A stretch of 35,758 bases of DNA from positions 1 through 35,758 of the forward strand of contig JAUMTX010000012.1 in NCBI GenBank assembly GCA_030530985.1, given 5' to 3'. Position numbers and translations under genes: made by a program. The notes under the pieces are model-generated. The model searched no databases. It was not told the origin of the DNA and saw only the letters and a program-made list of their open reading frames with translations. The stretch is from Corynebacterium sp. (GTDB lineage Bacteria; Actinomycetota; Actinomycetes; Mycobacteriales; Mycobacteriaceae). Positions 17,720 to 24,622 of the stretch are shown here, piece by piece. Positions within the stretch are counted from its first letter, which is position 1. Each line of letters starts with the position of its first letter.

Positions 17720-17755
17720 ATATAAAAATAGAACCGTCCAGGATAAGGACGGTTC
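17720..17755 (-). promoter_or_regulatory. Terminator-like leader hairpin upstream of GH16-1
   Basis: A perfect 9-bp stem (GAACCGTCC 17731-17739, GGACGGTTC 17747-17755, 7-base loop) is followed on the minus strand by TATTTTTATATT. It sits 26 bases before the GH16-1 ATG. The tRNA-Arg upstream has its own terminator at 17867-17909. This hairpin could therefore act as an attenuator in the GH16-1 leader, or as a second terminator for upstream transcription. Confidence 0.6.
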
Positions 17756-17866
17756 ACATTAATTAGTCACGTCCAGCTATATCAAACTTCTCAGTCATAA
17801 TTCTACACGTGTGCACGACAAGAAAACAATTCCACCCCGGGCCTTGAGCACCAGGTTTGCCCATAG

Positions 17867-17909
17867 AAAAAAATCCTGTACCTGGTGGAAAACCCGCCAT
17901 GTACAGGAT
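17867..17909 (-). terminator. Terminator of the left tRNA-Arg gene
   Basis: On the minus strand, ATCCTGTAC (17901-17909) pairs with GTACAGGAT (17873-17881) and is followed by a run of T (A-run 17867-17873 on plus). It begins 7 bases after the tRNA 3' end. Confidence 0.85.
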
Positions 17910-17916
17910 GAAAACG

Positions 17917-17989
17917 TGCGCCCGGAGGGATTCGAACCCCCAACCTTCTGATCCGTAGTCAGATGCTCTATCCGTTGAGCTACGGGCGC
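17917..17989 (-). tRNA. tRNA-Arg (anticodon ACG), left copy
   Basis: 73 nt. The acceptor GCGCCCG (5' end at 17989) pairs with CGGGCGC, and the discriminator A is at 17917. The anticodon arm TCTGA-CTACGGA-TCAGA gives ACG. CCA is not encoded. It is identical in sequence to the copy at 24355-24427. TadA (11676) would convert A34 to inosine. Confidence 0.97.
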
Positions 17990-18052
17990 TAACAACAAGA
18001 GATAATATTATCCACTTTATCCCTTGTTGTCAAATCGCGCTCTGACCTGAGA

Positions 18053-19627
18053 CTATAGCACCAGGCCGAAGACTGGAACTGCCAGGAAGTAGGTGACAAT
18101 GGTGATAAGCACAATGCCAATCAGGTTGAGCCAGAGGCCACCACGAACCATCTCGCCAATCTTCACTACACCCGAACCGTAGGCAATAGCATTCGGTGGG
18201 GTCGCCACTGGGAGCATGAAGGCGCAGGTCGCAGCGAGGGCGACAGGGATGCAGAGAAGCATGACGTTCTGCGGGGCGCCGTCGGTAAGCCCAATGCCGG
18301 TGGCCACGCCGCCCATGATTGGGAGGAAGGCCGCAGCCGTCGCGGTATTGGAGGTGAACTCCGTGAGGAAGATAACCATGGCCGCAATAGCCGCAATGAG
18401 CAGGATCATTGGCAGGCCACCCAGGCCCTTAGCCAGCTCACCAATGTAGAGGGAGAGGCCGGAATCGCCGAACATCTTGGACAGTGCCAGGCCGCCGCCG
18501 AAGAGCAGGAGCACATCCCATGGCAGCTTGGTTGCGGTCTGCCAATCCATGAGGCGCTCACCGGTGCGGAAATTCGCTGGAATCATGAAGAGCAGCAGGG
18601 CGCCGCACATACCGATAGCAGCATCAGCAACAGTGACTTCCCAACCAAAGTGGTCAATGGCAATTGGGACGAAAATCCAGCACAGGGCGGTAATGGCGAA
18701 GATAATACCCACCATCCACTCACGGGTGCTCATCGTGCCCATGCCGTGCAGCTCATCGCGAATAATCGCACGGCCGCCAGGAATCTCATTCACCTCAGGG
18801 CGGAAAACCGTGGTGAGCAGCAGCCAGGCCACAATCATGAAGACCACAGCCAGCGGCACACCGACCAGCATCCACTGACCAAAGCCCACATGGATACCCT
18901 GGTTATTCAGATAACCAAGCAGCAGAGCATTCGGCGGGGTACCAATTGGGGTACCCAGGGAGCCAATGGAAGCAGAGTACGCAATACCCAGCATCATTGC
19001 CGTGGAGAAACGACGAATCTTACCAAGGCCACCCACCACATCAGCGGTGAGCTTGAGCACCGAAATACCAATTGGAATCATGACCACAGCGGTCGCCGTA
19101 TTCGACACCCACATGGACATAACGCCGGTGGCCAGCATAAAGCCCAGAACCATCTGGCGTGGGCGCGTACCCACCGCAAGGACCACACCCAAAGCTAGTC
19201 GACGATGCAAATTCGCCCTTTCCAGGGCCAGCGCCAGGATGAAGCCACCCATGAAGAGGAAGATGGTTGGGTCACCATAGGATGCACCGATGGTCCTAAT
19301 TGGGCTGACCTGCAGAAGAGGGAAGAGGGCCAGCGGCACCAGGGCGGTGGCCGCCAGTGGAATAGCTTCCGTCATCCACCAGACACCCATGAGGACAGCT
19401 GCTGCGGCGGTGATTCGCAGGGCCCCATCCACATAGGGAGTCTTCGCCTCAGGGTTAGCTTGGTTCACAAGTTCAACTGCATCAGCTGGGAAGAGGAAAT
19501 ACACCGCAATCGCGGCGAGAATACCGCCGATGAGGCCAATGGATTGGCGGCGCCAGGCATTGCCGACGTGCTCCGCGTCCTCCATATGCTGCATGACGGA
19601 GGCCTGTTTAGGGTTCTTAATTGCCAT
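18053..19627 (-). CDS. DASS/SLC13-family dicarboxylate (anion):Na+ symporter
   Basis: 524 aa with about 11-12 hydrophobic helices. Both substrate/Na+ signatures of the family are present: VSNTATAVVM and TSNTATAAAF, each followed later by a conserved proline segment (GTPIGTPPNALL; PVATPPNAIAYGSG). Family members import succinate, fumarate, malate or related anions with Na+. C. glutamicum has a DASS transporter, DccT, which I recall lying near tyrA, so orthology is plausible but unproven. AAGGAG precedes the ATG by about 8 bases. It lies between the left tRNA-Arg and GH16-2, inside the block of hydrolase genes. The inverted GC-box pair at 19701-19790 may control it. Confidence 0.9.
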   Translation of the reverse strand: MAIKNPKQASVMQHMEDAEHVGNAWRRQSIGLIGGILAAIAVYFLFPADAVELVNQANPEAKTPYVDGALRITAAAAVLMGVWWMTEAIPLAATALVPLALFPLLQVSPIRTIGASYGDPTIFLFMGGFILALALERANLHRRLALGVVLAVGTRPRQMVLGFMLATGVMSMWVSNTATAVVMIPIGISVLKLTADVVGGLGKIRRFSTAMMLGIAYSASIGSLGTPIGTPPNALLLGYLNNQGIHVGFGQWMLVGVPLAVVFMIVAWLLLTTVFRPEVNEIPGGRAIIRDELHGMGTMSTREWMVGIIFAITALCWIFVPIAIDHFGWEVTVADAAIGMCGALLLFMIPANFRTGERLMDWQTATKLPWDVLLLFGGGLALSKMFGDSGLSLYIGELAKGLGGLPMILLIAAIAAMVIFLTEFTSNTATAAAFLPIMGGVATGIGLTDGAPQNVMLLCIPVALAATCAFMLPVATPPNAIAYGSGVVKIGEMVRGGLWLNLIGIVLITIVTYFLAVPVFGLVL

Positions 19628-19700
19628 GACTGACTCCTTAGTGAATATGTTTGCACTTATAATGCACCCTCAGCGCCGAAATTAAAAATCGAAACGCAAA

Positions 19701-19790
19701 AATTACCCCCGCGATTGCATAAACATGGGGTAGAAAATGTGGTTCACCTGTAAAAATGCACCTTTGCGTGGATTGCTCGCGGGGGTAGTT
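19701..19790. promoter_or_regulatory. Inverted pair of GC boxes upstream of the DASS gene
   Basis: AATTACCCCCGCG (19701-19713) and CGCGGGGGTAGTT (19778-19790) are inverted copies with one mismatch. They lie 74-163 bases before the symporter start. The right box also pairs locally with ACCCCCGC (19793-19800), forming an 8-bp GC hairpin that could end the GH16-2 transcript, although no T run follows. This may be a regulator site pair, a terminator, or both. Confidence 0.45.
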
Positions 19791-19812
19791 ACACCCCCGC
19801 TATTAGGACGAC

Positions 19813-20009
19813 CTAATTCAAGAAAAGTTGAATTTGTGCGGGCAGAATAGCCAAGGCTGCAATGATGATAGCGGCCAGGCCACCGCCAATACCCAGCAAT
19901 AACTTCAGCCAGCCAGGCATAGCAACCGAGCCACTGGCCTCCTGCACGGGGGCATTATTAGCACCAGATGGTTCGGTGACCTGACTACTTTCCGGGCTTG
20001 CCTGGGCAA
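19813..20009 (-). pseudogene. Detached C-terminal anchor of GH16-2
   Basis: In the +1 frame relative to GH16-2, the reading continues QASPESSQVTEPSGANN and then a hydrophobic helix of about 25 residues (LLLGIGGGLAAIIIAALAIL) to a stop at 19813. This matches the anchor position in the other GH16 copies. Removing one T of the minus-strand AGTTGCC (plus A pair at 20008-20009) joins it in frame to GH16-2. It has no start of its own. It is either a true frameshift, a phase-variable state, a recoding site, or a sequencing error. Confidence 0.75.
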
Positions 20010-21316
20010 CTAGTCTCAGGGGCCTGCTCTGCACTGGTCTCAGGGGCGCCCGGCGCGGGCGTTGGTGCCTCCACACGGCCCAGCTCGGTATTGTCTAGGT
20101 TGGCGCCGCCGGAGCTACCCGAACTACCCGAACTTCCGGAGCTGCCCGAACCGCCAGCAGGCTTCTCCACTGGATTATCGGCAGGCTTGCTAATTGGCTC
20201 GGGCTTTTCACCCGGCTTCTCACCGGGCTTCTGGCCCGGCTTGTGCTCCTCAGTCACCGGCACAGGAGTGCTCACCGGTGCTGGGGCGGCAGGGTCAGGG
20301 CGCTTACGGCGCAGCATAGGGACAGCCTCCGCAGGAAGCTCCGTGCCTGGCTCCACATAGGTTCGGATATAGTCAATATCCATCCACTGCTTACCCCACG
20401 GCAGATTATTCTTCGGACGCGCCGCCCAGGAGGTCTTGGACTCAATCATCTGGTCAATGATGTAGTGGAAGGACTGATCGAAAAGATCATCATACATACC
20501 CAAAACATCAGTGCGCTCAGGATCCACCGTCTCACGGGTCACCATCTTATTGCCCACCAGGTGGTCATCAAGATAATAGGCGACATTGCCATCAAAGACC
20601 TCAATGGTCCAGGTGTGCCAGCCATTGGTGAAATTAGGGGTCTTGTTGTGTTCGTCGAAAAGCATGCTGTAGGTCTTGCCCTTGTGCATGCCCAAATGGG
20701 TGGTGGAGTATTGGGAATTAGGCTCATTGGAGTAGTGTTCCACCACGTCCAGCTCATTATAGAGCGGATCACGGTACATCCGATTGGCCTGCATCCACAG
20801 GTTGCGGCGCACACCCGGCACAGTGACCGTGGAGCCCATATAGGCGCGCACGCTCACCACAAAATTGCGATTAGGAATCCACGGCAGGTGCACGCGGGTC
20901 GTGCCATAAACCGTATTGGTATTCTCCGGGCACACACCCTCCGTGGGCTGCGTATTGAGGTAGGTTTCCTCCGAAATTGGGCCAATCGGCATGCAATAGC
21001 GCAGGACATTGGCACGCAGGGCACCATCCACCAACTCAAACTGGGCGGGGCGCCACCAGGAATCATTATTGCCATAGGCCGGCATTGGGCCATAGGCAGC
21101 CCACTTGCGGAAAGAAGGATCCGACTCCAGGGGCTGGTCGAACTCACTGCTCAAATCAGGAAGATAGGTGAGCTGCGGGTTACGGCCCAGCTGCTGCTGC
21201 ATTTCACCAGCGACCGAATAGTTCGCCGGCACTGGATTCGCTGATACAACCGTACCCGTTGTGGTCAGGACGGCTGCCATGGTCATTGCCGCGATGGCTA
21301 CGATGCGAGTTTTCAT
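19985..21316 (-). CDS. GH16-2: exported glycoside hydrolase 16-type protein, anchor frameshifted
   Basis: 443 aa as read. A signal peptide ends about residue 26 (VVSA-N). The GH16 domain (about 50-330) contains RRNLWMQ, catalytic ELDVVE (E188, D190, E193), and GWHTWTIEVFDG. The paired cysteines are in LRYC and EGVC. A linker follows with KPGEKPGEKP repeats and (SGS)n units, then the frame ends at ETSCPGKPGK without an anchor. The anchor lies in the next frame (19813-20009), so the product here would be released rather than membrane-bound. The ATG overlaps the GH16-3 stop (ATGA at 21313-21316), implying coupled translation. The substrate is unknown. Confidence 0.85.
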   Translation of the reverse strand: MKTRIVAIAAMTMAAVLTTTGTVVSANPVPANYSVAGEMQQQLGRNPQLTYLPDLSSEFDQPLESDPSFRKWAAYGPMPAYGNNDSWWRPAQFELVDGALRANVLRYCMPIGPISEETYLNTQPTEGVCPENTNTVYGTTRVHLPWIPNRNFVVSVRAYMGSTVTVPGVRRNLWMQANRMYRDPLYNELDVVEHYSNEPNSQYSTTHLGMHKGKTYSMLFDEHNKTPNFTNGWHTWTIEVFDGNVAYYLDDHLVGNKMVTRETVDPERTDVLGMYDDLFDQSFHYIIDQMIESKTSWAARPKNNLPWGKQWMDIDYIRTYVEPGTELPAEAVPMLRRKRPDPAAPAPVSTPVPVTEEHKPGQKPGEKPGEKPEPISKPADNPVEKPAGGSGSSGSSGSSGSSGGANLDNTELGRVEAPTPAPGAPETSAEQAPETSCPGKPGK

Positions 21317-22941
21317 GTCAGGTTCCGCCAGTTATCGTCGAAAGGGTTGTCTGGAAGGAGAAAAGGAGTCTGGTTTTCCTGGCTCAACAGCAAGAACGCC
21401 ACAATGGCTGCAATGCCGCTAATACCAAGGATGCTCAGCAGCAAGAGGTGCCAGCGGAAGCGCGGCTTTGTAGCCTGCTCTGAATCTGCGGCTTCAGGAT
21501 TCTCCGACTTGGTGTCCGTTGGGGTGGAGGCTTCAGAACTACCCACGGGCTTAGAACTGCCCGAGCTACTTGAACCGCCGGGTATAGCTGGTTCAGAACT
21601 ACCCACAGGGTTAGAGCTGCCCGAGCTACCCGAGCTACTTGAACCGCCAGGTGCAGGCACTTCAGAACTACCCACAGGAGGAGCAACCTGGCTGCTACCC
21701 TGGCTGCTACCCTGGGCGCCACCCTGGCCATCACCCTGGCCACCCTCAGGAGCAACACCAGAACTGCCGCCAGAACCCACTGGTGGCTTATTCATTTCGG
21801 CCTCAATTTTGTCTTGGCCGAAAACACGGTAGAGGTCAGTAGCCTCTGGCATGTACTTTTCGCGCGGGTAGATAGGCTGGATTTTGCCATCTTCATCCGT
21901 GTCGAATTCCGTACCGGGCTCCACATAGGTACGAATATAGGCAATATCGACCCACTGCTTACCCCATGGCTGCGTGGAGTCCGGCTGCTTCAGCCACGAG
22001 CTATCCTCAGTTTCGATCATGGTGTCAAAAATGAATTTGAATGGCTGGTCGAAGCGGGATGGGTAGCGGGCAGCCCAATCCTTGCGCTTGCCAGCCACAT
22101 AGCCAATGTCGATTAATTGATCTCGCACCATCACACCATCAAGGTAGTACCCAACGACGCCATCAATTACCTCAACGGTCCACGTATGCCAGCCATTTAA
22201 AATGCTGTCATCGTAGTACTTATTAAAGCCCATCGACATGTCCGAGAAATGGGTATTGGTGTGCTGAACATTCTGACGGGAAGAGAAGTGCTCGACAAGG
22301 TCGAACTCGGCATAGAAAGGGTCAGAGCGCTTGGAAATACTCTGGAACCAAAGGTTGCGTCGAATACCTGGCGCCTCCCGGTCATTACCAAAATAGGCGC
22401 GAATAACGACACGGAAATTACGATTAGGAATCCACGAGCCCTCAAAACGAGTGGTGCCATAGGCGGTTTGGGTTCCTTCAGGGCAGACATCCTCCGTTGG
22501 TACCGCGCCTTCAAAGCTCTGGGTACTTACTTCACCTTCCGGGAGGCAGTAACGCAAAACCGCATTACGGTAGACACCATCACGCTGTGCAGCCTGTGAT
22601 GGTAGCCACCATCCACCGCTGGTGCCCCATGCCTTGCGCGGACCATAGTACTGCCACGTGGAGGCCACAGCATCATCCTCAATGGGGACCTCAAACTCGC
22701 TGCTCGCACCGGGATAATATTCCATCACAGGGGTGCGACCAATATATTCCGCCATGAGGGGATCAATCTGGGCGGTGTCATCAATGGTGGAGGTATCATC
22801 ATCAGCGACAATCGGCAGATCATCCAGTGTTGTGGAGTAAGACGCTGGCGAGCTGGGCTCAGCATTAGCAACCGGGGTGAACTGGGTCAGACATGCGAGT
22901 GACACCATTAGGGCTAGTGAAGCAATAAAGCGGGGTTTCAT
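21313..22941 (-). CDS. GH16-3: exported glycoside hydrolase 16-type protein with repetitive linker
   Basis: 542 aa from the ATG at 22941, chosen because GGAAGGAG lies 6 bases upstream and a signal peptide starts there (cleavage near ANA-E, about 27); the frame from 22989 adds 16 non-signal residues. The GH16 domain spans about 75-370, with RRNLWFQ, catalytic EFDLVE (E212, D214, E217), and GWHTWTVEVIDG. Conserved cysteines are C132 and C153. The linker has Gly/Gln units (QGSSQ) and repeats of VGSSE-x-PGGSSSSGSS. A hydrophobic helix and a short Asn/Asp-rich cytoplasmic tail end the protein. No LPXTG is present. It is upstream partner of GH16-2 by a 4-base overlap. Confidence 0.87.
   Translation of the reverse strand: MKPRFIASLALMVSLACLTQFTPVANAEPSSPASYSTTLDDLPIVADDDTSTIDDTAQIDPLMAEYIGRTPVMEYYPGASSEFEVPIEDDAVASTWQYYGPRKAWGTSGGWWLPSQAAQRDGVYRNAVLRYCLPEGEVSTQSFEGAVPTEDVCPEGTQTAYGTTRFEGSWIPNRNFRVVIRAYFGNDREAPGIRRNLWFQSISKRSDPFYAEFDLVEHFSSRQNVQHTNTHFSDMSMGFNKYYDDSILNGWHTWTVEVIDGVVGYYLDGVMVRDQLIDIGYVAGKRKDWAARYPSRFDQPFKFIFDTMIETEDSSWLKQPDSTQPWGKQWVDIAYIRTYVEPGTEFDTDEDGKIQPIYPREKYMPEATDLYRVFGQDKIEAEMNKPPVGSGGSSGVAPEGGQGDGQGGAQGSSQGSSQVAPPVGSSEVPAPGGSSSSGSSGSSNPVGSSEPAIPGGSSSSGSSKPVGSSEASTPTDTKSENPEAADSEQATKPRFRWHLLLLSILGISGIAAIVAFLLLSQENQTPFLLPDNPFDDNWRNLT
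21532..21675. repeat. Minisatellite in the GH16-3 linker
   Basis: TTCAGAACTACCCAC recurs at 21532, 21592 and 21661 (plus strand), giving imperfect units of 60 and 69 bases. The 9-base difference equals one added GAGCTACCC-type triplet block, encoding S-G-S or similar. The repeats keep the reading frame and encode VGSSE-x-PGGSSSSGSS units. Length variation between strains would change linker length without breaking the gene. Confidence 0.75.
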
Positions 22942-22965
22942 ATGAAACTCCTTCCGGTAGTGGCT

Positions 22966-23058
22966 AAACCTTGGGAAAGCGGGCTGCAAGGTTTGACTCG
23001 TCCTGAGAATGGGTAGTTTTGCCCCAAATCGTTGTTGAGAACAATTGCTTTAATTATA
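22966..23058 (-). promoter_or_regulatory. Promoter and leader elements of GH16-3
   Basis: On the minus strand a consensus -10 TATAAT occupies 23053-23058 in an AT-rich patch; no clear -35 is seen. Just downstream lies a palindrome TTGTT-GAG-AACAA (23032-23044), positioned as an operator over the start point. The leader then holds a 7-bp inverted repeat (AAACCTT 22966-22972 with AAGGTTT 22988-22994). Confidence 0.5.
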
Positions 23059-23094
23059 AAATTGAACCAATCAAAATGCATAATTGAGGCCGCT

Positions 23095-24261
23095 TTAGGA
23101 GCTAGTCAGCATCCCAGGATGCCGGCTAACCAGGTAGTACACCAATCCCGCCACAAGCCCGATACCAGCACCCACGCCAAGCAGGATGACCAGCCAGGCG
23201 GGCAAACCCCAAATGGTATCGCCGGGGTCCTTCCAATCCTCCGGGACATGGTGGTCCGCAGGGAATTCGGTGCCCGGTTCCGTATAGGTGCGGATATAGT
23301 CAATATCCACCCACTGCTCACCCCACGGTAGGTTGTTATCCGGCTGCGCCAACCAACCCGAGTAGGGGCTTTCCACCATGAGATCGTGGATAAGGCGGAA
23401 GCGCTGGTTAAAGAGCGCATCCCAGCGGCGCTTCACATCACGCCGCCCGCGTTCCACCTGGTCCACGCTCACTACCTCATTGCCCACGAGCTTATCGTCC
23501 ACATAGTAGGCCACCGTATTATCAATGACCTCAATGGTCCAGGTGTGCCACCCATTGAGGAAGCTCCCACCCTCAACGGCGGACTCACGCATCGGCATAT
23601 AGGTGTGGCCACCATAGCGGCCCAGGTGAGAGGCCGAGAACTGCATATCGGTGCGGCTGGAATAGTATTCCGTCAGGTCAAATTCCGTATACAGCGGATG
23701 GTCTGCCTTGGTTTCACCCTGGAACCAGAAGTTGCGCCGCAGCCCCGGCACATCATGGCTGGCACCAAAATAGGCGCGAATCACCATGCGGAAATTCTTG
23801 GCCGGCACATAGGGCAGGTGCATGCGCGTGGTGCTGTAGATGGTCTGGGTTCCCTCCGGGCACACCCCCGTCGTCACAGGGGAGTCCACATAGGTTTGGG
23901 CGGTCACTTCCCCCTCAGGGGCACAGTAGCGCAGGGCTTTGGCCCGCAGCTTGCCATCCACCTGCTCATAGCCTGCGGGCAACCACCAGGAGTTGTTGTT
24001 GCTATAGGCCTGGCGCGGCCCCAGCTGGTTCCAGCTCTGGAAGGAAGCATCCGCCTCCAAAGGTGAGGAGAATTCACTACTAAGCTCAGGCAGGTACTGC
24101 ATTGTCGGCGTGCGCCCCAGGTGCGAGACCATGGCAGGGTTGACCACCCCATCCGCTTCAATAGAGGGAATCGGGTCCGCCACGGCCGGGCATTGCGCGG
24201 CCACAGTCGCCGCCACCGCCACTACTGCCAGGGCAGACCGTATACGACCCAGGTTATGCAT
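23095..24261 (-). CDS. GH16-4: exported glycoside hydrolase 16-type protein, short linker
   Basis: 388 aa. The ATG follows GGAGG by about 7 bases. The signal peptide ends near VADP (about 28). The GH16 domain spans about 55-340 with RRNFWFQ, catalytic EFDLTE (E193, D195, E198) and NGWHTWTIEVIDN. Cysteines C113 and C134 match those of the paralogues. Unlike the others it has almost no linker: about 20 residues after the domain comes a single hydrophobic helix (LVILLGVGAGIGLVAGLVYY) and a short basic tail, so the catalytic domain would sit close to the membrane. It is the first GH16 gene transcribed downstream of the right tRNA-Arg; 153 bases separate it from GH16-3. Confidence 0.87.
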   Translation of the reverse strand: MHNLGRIRSALAVVAVAATVAAQCPAVADPIPSIEADGVVNPAMVSHLGRTPTMQYLPELSSEFSSPLEADASFQSWNQLGPRQAYSNNNSWWLPAGYEQVDGKLRAKALRYCAPEGEVTAQTYVDSPVTTGVCPEGTQTIYSTTRMHLPYVPAKNFRMVIRAYFGASHDVPGLRRNFWFQGETKADHPLYTEFDLTEYYSSRTDMQFSASHLGRYGGHTYMPMRESAVEGGSFLNGWHTWTIEVIDNTVAYYVDDKLVGNEVVSVDQVERGRRDVKRRWDALFNQRFRLIHDLMVESPYSGWLAQPDNNLPWGEQWVDIDYIRTYTEPGTEFPADHHVPEDWKDPGDTIWGLPAWLVILLGVGAGIGLVAGLVYYLVSRHPGMLTSS

Positions 24262-24321
24262 TTGCTACCTCCACCTCACGCATTATCTAGCGCAAACATT
24301 ACAGTAGCTGGGCAGAAACAC

Positions 24322-24346
24322 AAAAAAGACCTGCCGTAGCAGGTCT
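24322..24346 (-). terminator. Terminator of the right tRNA-Arg gene
   Basis: AGACCTGC (24327-24334) and GCAGGTCT (24339-24346) enclose a 4-base loop; on the minus strand a run of six T follows. It is unlike the terminator after the left tRNA-Arg copy, although the tRNAs are identical. Confidence 0.88.
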
Positions 24347-24354
24347 TTCATCTG

Positions 24355-24427
24355 TGCGCCCGGAGGGATTCGAACCCCCAACCTTCTGATCCGTAGTCAG
24401 ATGCTCTATCCGTTGAGCTACGGGCGC
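24355..24427 (-). tRNA. tRNA-Arg (anticodon ACG), right copy
   Basis: 73 nt, same structure and sequence as 17917-17989: acceptor GCGCCCG/CGGGCGC, anticodon ACG, no encoded CCA. Outside the tRNA the identity stops after one more base on the 3' side, so only the tRNA itself is shared. It lies 17 bases downstream of tRNA-Ser(GCT) and is probably co-transcribed with it. Confidence 0.97.
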
Positions 24428-24444
24428 ATTCCCCGAAGGGAGAG

Positions 24445-24533
24445 CGGAGACGAGAGGATTTGAACCTCCGGTCCTTCGTTAAAAGGACAACTCATTAGCA
24501 GTGAGCCCCATTCGGCCGCTCTGGCACGTCTCC
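24445..24533 (-). tRNA. tRNA-Ser (anticodon GCT)
   Basis: 89 nt. Acceptor GGAGACG (5' end 24533) pairs with CGTCTCC and the discriminator is G at 24445. The anticodon loop CTGCTAA gives GCT. A long variable arm (TTGTCCTTTTAACGAAGGAC) marks a serine tRNA. CCA is not encoded. Confidence 0.96.
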
Positions 24534-24608
24534 AGCGTTCAGTCAGAAGATTGAACTCATGTAAGGTTATCGAATAAAGCCGGTTTCTGCAAATCGGCAC
24601 GTCAGGCC

Positions 24609-24622
24609 TATACTTGTATCTA
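24609..24622 (+). promoter_or_regulatory. -10 box of pat, leaderless start
   Basis: TATACT at 24609-24614 ends 7 bases before the ATG at 24622, so transcription would start at or next to the initiation codon. No ribosome-binding site is present in that interval. The -35 is weak (TTCTGC with an 18-base spacer). Confidence 0.55.

Noticed and set aside
19803..19816. TTAGG-ACGA-CCTAA as an iron-regulator (DtxR) box
   Set aside because: It matches only part of the 19-bp DtxR consensus, with a wrong centre, and lies at the stop of the GH16-2 anchor frame rather than at a promoter.
21313..24261. Sortase anchoring of the GH16 proteins
   Set aside because: No LPXTG-like motif with a following hydrophobic and basic tail is found. 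LPDNPF in GH16-3 lies after the hydrophobic helix and does not fit.
17990..24354. A mobile element with its own integrase between the tRNA-Arg copies
   Set aside because: No recombinase, transposase or phage gene, and no direct repeat other than the tRNA itself, is visible; the mobility idea rests on the tRNA pair only.
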